From Fulvivirga aurantia (GTDB lineage Bacteria; Bacteroidota; Bacteroidia; Cytophagales; Cyclobacteriaceae), in the NCBI RefSeq assembly GCF_009711475.1, contig NZ_SMMD01000933.1, forward strand, positions 1 to 21,562: DNA of 21,562 nucleotides. Direction: 5' to 3'. Below the pieces are notes generated by a model. It saw nothing but the letters and a program-made list of their open reading frames with translations. It was not told the origin of the DNA and did no database searches. Of the stretch, positions 17,101-21,562 are shown piece after piece. Numbering within the stretch: position 1 is the stretch's first letter; the number at the start of each line of letters is the position of its first letter. The position numbers were made by a program, and so were the translations under genes.

Positions 17101-18347
17101 TCGGTGAGGTATTTTTCAGCAATAATAAAATTTTGCTTTTGTAATGAAACCCTATAGAGTACATCATACAATTCCATTGTCTTGGCATGGTGCTTTGGTA
17201 GCGATCGGGTAGAGGCTAAAATTTGATTGGCTTTGCTCTCTATTTTGCCGGTTTTGCCTTTAGAAAGGTCAGAATCAAATTCGATGGTTTCAAGATTAAT
17301 ATTATGTAAGCTGGTCTTTTTAAAATTACGCTTAATGGCTTTTTCGTATTCTACCTTTGCACTGCGATACTTAGCGCGCTGGTCTTGGTTTAAATACCAT
17401 TTTAGGAGTGTTTCATAAAGTTCAAATGCAAGGTAATGCGACTCCTCGTGTTGTTTTTTGAGTTTGCTGAGGGTTCTGTCAAAACGGGCATTTTTAGTGG
17501 CACCACTGAATTCTAACAATCCATTTTCAACCAGAAATTTGCCATGTAAATATTGATTTTGAACGTACTCGATACTAGAATCATCCATATTGCTACTTAT
17601 CCACTCTTCTGCTCGGGTAAAGGCACTATCAGCACTTTTATATACACCTTTTTTTCTGAAAGCGTTGGCCTTGGTGGTAAGGAGCGTAGCATAGTCACTC
17701 ATTCGATCAATGACTTCATCTTCTGTCAGTCTTCTGGTTTTAAGTTTGCCAGACTCATCTACATAAGATTCTTTAAAAACTGCTCTTCCTCTAAAGTAAT
17801 TGAGTTGACTATCGATAAAACTCAGTGCTTCGTTGTAGTAGCCCTGGCCAGTAAGTATTTGGGCTCTTTTTAGGTCGATTTTAGCTTTGATGTTGTCACT
17901 TAATTCATTGGCGTTTTCCAATGTGGTTTCTGCACGGTCTACATAGTTTGACGCCTCAACGAAGTTGCCATATAATAACAGTATGTCGGCTACATCAAGC
18001 TGGTTGAGTGCATGCTGTTGGCTGCTTTCACCATTTATTTGCGTGCTTATTTCTAATGCTTTTTCAATGGTAGGATCGATATCAATAAGAAGGCCGGCCG
18101 CAATATTAAACTTGGCCGATCGTAAATAATACTGTGCCATGTACTCATTGCTCACGCCAAGCTTCTTGGTGACTTTCTTCTTAAATTTCGCCAGCAACTT
18201 ATTGGCCTTTTCGTAGTCACCTTCCTTAAATTCGGTATCTACTTTAATAAGTTGTTTTTCCCATTTGCTTTGAGAAAAAGTAGGTTGGGCAAGAAATATA
18301 AAGATACAAAGTAGCCAACCTAGCCGGGAGGTTTTGAGTACAGCCAT
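14106..18347 (-). CDS. Secreted TPR-CHAT protein (caspase-like peptidase)
   Basis: A 1,413-residue protein. Residues 1-25 are a signal peptide (likely cleavage TFS/QSK). About 30-890 is an array of tetratricopeptide-type repeats, with recurring patterns such as GDYEKAESNAKKAV and GNYDEAEENIDASI. A helical linker (about 900-1080) follows. The C-terminal CHAT domain (about 1090-1413) is a clan CD (caspase/separase) peptidase-like fold. Its catalytic pair is visible: H1250 in FHVATHGFF and C1326 in LSACETGLG, followed by the family-typical GVYGLQRAFLVAGAQTLI. Protease activity is therefore possible. The signal peptide puts it outside the cytoplasm, unlike the TPR-CHAT of type III-E CRISPR systems. 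It lies 62 bp downstream of the mutase genes and directly upstream of the Kv channel gene. TPRs probably bind a partner; the target is unknown. Confidence 0.93.
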   Translation of the reverse strand: MAVLKTSRLGWLLCIFIFLAQPTFSQSKWEKQLIKVDTEFKEGDYEKANKLLAKFKKKVTKKLGVSNEYMAQYYLRSAKFNIAAGLLIDIDPTIEKALEISTQINGESSQQHALNQLDVADILLLYGNFVEASNYVDRAETTLENANELSDNIKAKIDLKRAQILTGQGYYNEALSFIDSQLNYFRGRAVFKESYVDESGKLKTRRLTEDEVIDRMSDYATLLTTKANAFRKKGVYKSADSAFTRAEEWISSNMDDSSIEYVQNQYLHGKFLVENGLLEFSGATKNARFDRTLSKLKKQHEESHYLAFELYETLLKWYLNQDQRAKYRSAKVEYEKAIKRNFKKTSLHNINLETIEFDSDLSKGKTGKIESKANQILASTRSLPKHHAKTMELYDVLYRVSLQKQNFIIAEKYLTDIIEIKKVLYGEESPEYHLSKVELANYYIDHTDKIKEAQQIYEESFFAVVDQQIDDWHKDYVNILNHIALFYQTTDQYQKASDILAKAENTARAKFRDTDPNYGVQLNKLAKLYIDIGNYDEAEENIDASIVILENERRNEKRVLDYVDALQTKARLKAIQGLFDEAESTINMSQKLQTRAETSSTFNELKAAEELASLYITLGQYRDTEELIDKQINTYESRYGINSQRLIKPLVNRGRLQLISGEYPEAEKTALRARNIAVNIFGDNSSKVAPTVLLLSEVYTNIGDYEKAESNAKKAVNIQKKQFGTDHIDVGQSIAQLALIKFYKGDDLKEVEQLMDQAKDITASKLGNRNPRYARILTDLAKVYISQHRYDDAFNGLKLAESIWISKVGRRNNINTASIYVLEGDIYYLQRQFDLAEESYEKAERLYKKFFSNTHPEYVKVQSKLSKVYYMEGDSKRAKEYIEEALANYHNFIKNYFPALSEREKAKYWNTIRPDFEFYNTLAFELNDSDDDMAGKVYNNALITKAILLNSSIKIRERITNSNDADLIEKYNMWLDKKEQLTNVLSMSLQQLEENGIVPSVLTHEVEQLEKEISERSELFSQASEDKRILWEDVQKVLKPNEVAIEMVRYRHFDHVFTDSVVYAALYLKNKETQKKPQVTFIDNGEELEGKYFQNYRNSIIFKITDGLSYDTYWQPLKEVVGNYATIYLSADGVYNQINLEAIPTPDGKYVIDNSNIILVSNTKDIYLNQVRTQLVQDEKVATMFGNPNFYLTASRGAIQSLPGTAREVSELKDLLSDRGWNISAYTESEAQEEQIKKLDNPKVFHVATHGFFTPEDEHDISDQVAMSESEAARNPLLRTGLLMTGAGDLLDKSAFNYNIENGILTAYEAMNLNLDQTELVVLSACETGLGELAVGEGVYGLQRAFLVAGAQTLIMSMFKVDDEATQKLMSKFYKKWIETGNKRQSFIDAKKEIRAEYQEPIYWGAFIMIGLD

Positions 18348-18379
18348 GACAACACCTTTTTAGTTTTTAAAAGATAATA

Positions 18380-18404
18380 TATAAATCTAACTATTTGATT
18401 TATA
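18380..18404 (-). other. AT-rich inverted repeat between mutase and TPR-CHAT genes
   Basis: An 8-bp perfect inverted repeat, TATAAATC (18380-18387) and GATTTATA (18397-18404), with a 9-nt spacer, starts 5 nt after the mutase large-subunit stop on the minus strand. Its stem lacks GC pairs and no clean T-run follows, so termination would be weak. TAGATTTA on the minus strand in the same place is one base from the TAnnTTTG promoter box, so the site could also be a promoter or operator for the TPR-CHAT gene. Confidence 0.3.
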
Positions 18405-18409
18405 AAATA

Positions 18410-20530
18410 TTAGTCCTTTAGCAACTTATTGAGGATATCTTTAGCAGCCTCTGCTATTACAGTTCCAGGTCCAAAAACACCACTAACGCCAGCTTTATAG
18501 AGAAAATCGTAATCAGCAGGAGGTATTACACCGCCAGCTATCACCATGATGTCTTCACGGCCTAATTCTTTAAGTGCGTTGATTAGCTCAGGAACCAATG
18601 TTTTATGTCCGGCAGCTAAACTTGAAGCTCCGATTACATGCACATCGTTTTCGGCAGCTTGTTTAGCCACTTCTTCCGGAGTTTGGAATAAAGGCCCAAT
18701 ATCTACATCGAAACCAAGGTCGGCAAAGCTTGTAGCAATAACTTTTGCACCACGATCATGGCCATCCTGCCCCATTTTGGCCACCATGATTCTTGGTCTT
18801 CGGCCTTCTAACTGGGCAAATTCATCTGATAGGCTTTTAGCTTCTTTAAAATTGGTATCCATGCTGGCTTCTTTTGAATAAACACCCGATATAGACCTAA
18901 TAGTCGCTTTGTGCCTGCCGAAAGATTTTTCCATGGCATCTGAAATTTCGCCAAGGGAAGCTCTTTTTCTGGCAGCATCTACCGACAATTCGAGAAGGTT
19001 GCCCTCGCCAGTTTCAGCACATCGGCTTATTTTATCTAAGGCCTCCTGAGTCTCAGCTTCGTTTCTTTCAGCGCGAAGCTTCTCTAATCTGGTAATTTGC
19101 TCGTTTCTTACTTTGGTATTGTCTACTTCTCTGATGTCAAAATCAGGGTCTTCGTCAATCGTGTATCTGTTTACACCTACTATCACATCTTTGCCGGAAT
19201 CAATTCTGGCTTGCTTCCTGGCCGCAGCTTCTTCGATACGCATTTTAGGCACACCACTTTCTATAGCCTTTGCCATACCGCCTAATTCCTCTACTTCTTC
19301 AATCAAGGTCCAGGCTTTATCTACTAAGTCTGCAGTAAGTTGCTCCACATAATAAGAGCCACCCCATGGGTCAACCACTTTGGTGATATCTGTTTCTTTC
19401 TGTAGATAGATTTGAGTGTTTCTGGCGATTCTTGCCGAAAAATCTGTTGGCAGGGCAATTGCCTCATCCAGTGCATTTGTATGTAAAGATTGTGTGTGAC
19501 CCATGGCAGCAGCCATAGCCTCAATGCACGTTCTTGTTACATTATTATAAGGATCTTGCTCAGTTAAGCTCCATCCGGAAGTTTGGCAATGCGTCCTAAG
19601 TGCTAACGATTTAGGGTTTTTAGGGTTAAATTGTTCGACAATTTTAGCCCATAGCAAACGCCCAGCGCGCATTTTGGCGATTTCCATAAAGTGGTTCATG
19701 CCAATAGCCCAGAAAAAAGAAAGGCGAGGAGCAAATGAATCTATATCCATGCCTGCCTTTATACCAGTGCGCAGGTATTCTAAGCCATCGGCCAAAGTGT
19801 AGGCAAGCTCGATATCTGCTGTTGCACCAGCTTCCTGCATGTGATAGCCGCTTATACTGATAGAGTTAAATCGCGGCATATTTTTAGAAGTGTATTCAAA
19901 AATATCAGCAATTATCTTCATCGAAGGAGCAGGTGGGTAGATGTATGTGTTCCTCACCATAAACTCTTTCAAGATGTCATTTTGTATAGTGCCGCTGAGT
20001 TCTTCTGGTTTTACGCCTTGCTCTTCGGCAGCAACAATGTAGAAAGCCATGATAGGGATTACGGCTCCGTTCATCGTCATCGACACAGACATTTTATCGA
20101 GCGGTATCTGATCAAACAAGATTTTCATGTCTAATACTGAGTCGATAGCCACTCCGGCTTTACCGACATCACCAGATACTCTTGGATGATCAGAGTCATA
20201 ACCACGGTGTGTAGCCAAATCGAAGGCAACAGAAAGCCCCTTTTGGCCTGCCTCTAGATTTTTTCTATAAAAAGCATTTGACTCCTCTGCGGTAGAAAAT
20301 CCTGCATATTGTCGAATGGTCCATGGCCTGCTGGCATACATGGTAGAATATGGCCCTCTTAAATAAGGAGGTAGGCCAGCAGAAAAGCCCACATGATCAA
20401 GCTTTTCGAGGTCAGAGTGGGTATAAATCGGATGTATTTTGAAACCTTCTGCAGTGTTAATGGCACTGGCTGAGTTTTTTTGATCTTTAGGGGAAAAGGT
20501 GTTATATGATATTTTGCTAAAATCTGGCAT
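18410..20530 (-). CDS. mutB: Methylmalonyl-CoA mutase, large (catalytic, B12-binding) subunit
   Basis: A 706-residue enzyme, also annotated as scpA. With adenosylcobalamin it interconverts methylmalonyl-CoA and succinyl-CoA, linking propionate, odd-chain fatty acid and branched amino acid breakdown to the TCA cycle. The N-terminal TIM barrel shows [40 protein letters not shown] and [19 protein letters not shown]. The C-terminal Rossmann-like domain has the base-off B12 signature GQDGHDRG with the cobalt-ligating H591, then [13 protein letters not shown] and IAGGVIP. The length matches the family and all key motifs are intact. The small-subunit gene is 7 nt upstream on the same strand, so the two form an operon and a heterodimer. 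No MeaB-type chaperone gene is in view. Confidence 0.97.
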   Translation of the reverse strand: MPDFSKISYNTFSPKDQKNSASAINTAEGFKIHPIYTHSDLEKLDHVGFSAGLPPYLRGPYSTMYASRPWTIRQYAGFSTAEESNAFYRKNLEAGQKGLSVAFDLATHRGYDSDHPRVSGDVGKAGVAIDSVLDMKILFDQIPLDKMSVSMTMNGAVIPIMAFYIVAAEEQGVKPEELSGTIQNDILKEFMVRNTYIYPPAPSMKIIADIFEYTSKNMPRFNSISISGYHMQEAGATADIELAYTLADGLEYLRTGIKAGMDIDSFAPRLSFFWAIGMNHFMEIAKMRAGRLLWAKIVEQFNPKNPKSLALRTHCQTSGWSLTEQDPYNNVTRTCIEAMAAAMGHTQSLHTNALDEAIALPTDFSARIARNTQIYLQKETDITKVVDPWGGSYYVEQLTADLVDKAWTLIEEVEELGGMAKAIESGVPKMRIEEAAARKQARIDSGKDVIVGVNRYTIDEDPDFDIREVDNTKVRNEQITRLEKLRAERNEAETQEALDKISRCAETGEGNLLELSVDAARKRASLGEISDAMEKSFGRHKATIRSISGVYSKEASMDTNFKEAKSLSDEFAQLEGRRPRIMVAKMGQDGHDRGAKVIATSFADLGFDVDIGPLFQTPEEVAKQAAENDVHVIGASSLAAGHKTLVPELINALKELGREDIMVIAGGVIPPADYDFLYKAGVSGVFGPGTVIAEAAKDILNKLLKD

Positions 20531-20537
20531 GATCGAT

Positions 20538-21562
20538 TTAATTGACTTTATCCTGAAATTTTTTCCAAGCCTCTTGCCCCAGGCTTTGGGTAAGTGACTC
20601 TATATAATATGAGCCGGCAACCGGGTCAGCGGCAGAGTTGAGGTAAGATTCCTCCTTTAAAATATTTGAAATGTTTCTGGCTGTACGTCTCATGGTAGAA
20701 TTAGAAGCATCTTCGGGCTCAATGATGAGTGCATCGCAACCACCTAGCACTGCCGCCATTCCGGCTGTAGTGCCTTTGAGCATATTACCATTTGGGTCAT
20801 AGCTTTCATTTATCCAGGCAGGGGAAGTAGCACAGATTTTTAAATCTTCTGGCTTGAAATTTTCTAATCCGTATGCTCTGGCAACTTGATAGTAAAGTTG
20901 TCTCAATGCTCTGAGACTCGCTATTTCTCCAAAGAAATTGGCGCCCACTTCGTATACCAAAGCGTGGCTACGAAAGAAAGCTCCTAAATTCCCTTCCTGA
21001 ACTAAGTCAACTGTATTAAGTAGCTGCGCTGCTATTTTGTCGGTAAAGGAGCCTTTGGAGTCACTGTCTGAAAAAATGATTTTTACAGTCTCATTTTGCT
21101 CAAACAATGTTGAAGTCTCCTTATATAATGTTTGCTCCCGGCAGAATATGAACCCTTGAAGGGGTTTGTCTTTAGCATATGAAGAAATTATTTCTGCCTG
21201 CCCGTATTCCGTCAATTGAAAAGAAACATTGCAGTAGGGCAATTCAATATCCTTTAAGAGTGTACCCAGATCTGGTTGTTTGCTCAGGTCTTTAAATACA
21301 ATACCTTCAGCTCCGCCTTGTAAAGCATCAAGTGCCAGATGATTGGCAGATTTCTCGTCTTGTGCTGCAATTACCTGCAGATTATCCCAATATCGAGCTT
21401 CTCCTGAAGGATGATCTGTTTTAAGTAACCTATTTTGGTAGGGCTTTATGTCCTGATTTAAATCTTCCTGATCATAGTAAGGATTTACTACAATTCCCGG
21501 TTCTATTTCCCAGCCAAACTGCTCATTGGGGTGGGTGCCTTTGAGGTCTTTGGTGGCTTTAT
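20538..21562 (-). CDS. mutA: Methylmalonyl-CoA mutase, small subunit (5' end cut by window edge)
   Basis: The frame is open from the right edge to the TAA at 20540-20538, giving 340 visible C-terminal residues; the start lies outside. A TTG at 21242 is inside the gene, as the translation upstream of it ([23 protein letters not shown]) continues the family pattern. Mutase TIM-barrel features are seen: [23 protein letters not shown], a [19 protein letters not shown] segment, and [17 protein letters not shown] near the end. The protein stops soon after this, at KKFQDKVN, so it lacks the C-terminal cobalamin-like domain of longer small subunits. It presumably pairs with the large subunit 7 nt downstream and is non-catalytic. 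Confidence 0.93.
   Translation of the reverse strand, partial: KATKDLKGTHPNEQFGWEIEPGIVVNPYYDQEDLNQDIKPYQNRLLKTDHPSGEARYWDNLQVIAAQDEKSANHLALDALQGGAEGIVFKDLSKQPDLGTLLKDIELPYCNVSFQLTEYGQAEIISSYAKDKPLQGFIFCREQTLYKETSTLFEQNETVKIIFSDSDSKGSFTDKIAAQLLNTVDLVQEGNLGAFFRSHALVYEVGANFFGEIASLRALRQLYYQVARAYGLENFKPEDLKICATSPAWINESYDPNGNMLKGTTAGMAAVLGGCDALIIEPEDASNSTMRRTARNISNILKEESYLNSAADPVAGSYYIESLTQSLGQEAWKKFQDKVN

Noticed and set aside
14106..18347. Type III-E CRISPR (Craspase) TPR-CHAT
   Set aside because: There is no CRISPR array or gRAMP gene in the window and the protein has a signal peptide, so it is not the cytoplasmic Craspase partner.
18380..18404. Strong terminator after the mutase operon
   Set aside because: The stem has only two GC pairs in eight and no uninterrupted T-run follows, so it is listed only as an inverted repeat of unknown role.
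20538..21242. A complete 234-residue mutase small subunit starting at TTG 21242
   Set aside because: The same frame stays open to the right edge and its translation keeps matching the family, so the TTG is internal and the gene is simply cut by the window.

Overview
The window looks like chromosomal DNA from a Bacteroidota bacterium, probably a Cytophagia-type (Fulvivirga-like) organism. The evidence is moderately AT-rich DNA, mostly no Shine-Dalgarno sequences, a TAnnTTTG-type promoter box, a two-gene (large plus small subunit) methylmalonyl-CoA mutase, a PIF1 helicase fused to a C-terminal HTH domain, and a very large secreted TPR-CHAT protein. I see no phage, transposon, CRISPR, tRNA or rRNA. 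Genes are packed tightly and the base composition looks even, so this reads as core chromosome rather than an island. The genus is an inference.

Layout, left to right. (1) Positions 1-2237, minus: a PIF1-like helicase with a C-terminal HTH domain, starting at GTG and cut by the left edge just before its C-terminus. (2) 2331-4139, plus: two adjoining small membrane-associated coiled-coil proteins, then exodeoxyribonuclease III, closed by a good intrinsic terminator. (3) 4208-6139, plus: a PhzF-family enzyme, a 150-bp gap holding a long imperfect hairpin, and a bilobed aspartyl-protease-like exported protein. (4) 6147-8242, minus: glutamyl-tRNA reductase (hemA), followed downstream by a secreted S1/P1 nuclease. 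(5) 8448-13260, plus: a membrane-anchored helix-hairpin-helix protein, then a 1,339-residue Upf1-like SF1 helicase with a degraded-looking Vsr-like nuclease domain at its C-terminus. (6) 13263-18347, minus: a 1,413-residue secreted TPR-CHAT (caspase-like) protein followed 24 nt later by a voltage-gated potassium channel with a C-terminal zinc ribbon. (7) 18410-21562, minus: methylmalonyl-CoA mutase large and small subunits, the small one cut by the right edge.

How the genes work together. The mutase pair is a clear operon converting methylmalonyl-CoA to succinyl-CoA. HemA makes the tetrapyrrole precursor; a shared pathway leading to cobalamin for the mutase is possible in principle but not shown here. 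Several genes act on nucleic acids (PIF1-HTH helicase, ExoIII, S1/P1 nuclease, HhH protein, Upf1-like helicase), but they lie on different strands and there is no sign that they form one system.

The best candidates for something undescribed are the TPR-CHAT/ion channel pair, the large helicase with its apparently dead nuclease tail beside a HhH membrane protein, and the coupled coiled-coil pair. All three are hypotheses. I did not find a clear-cut new defence or mobile system.
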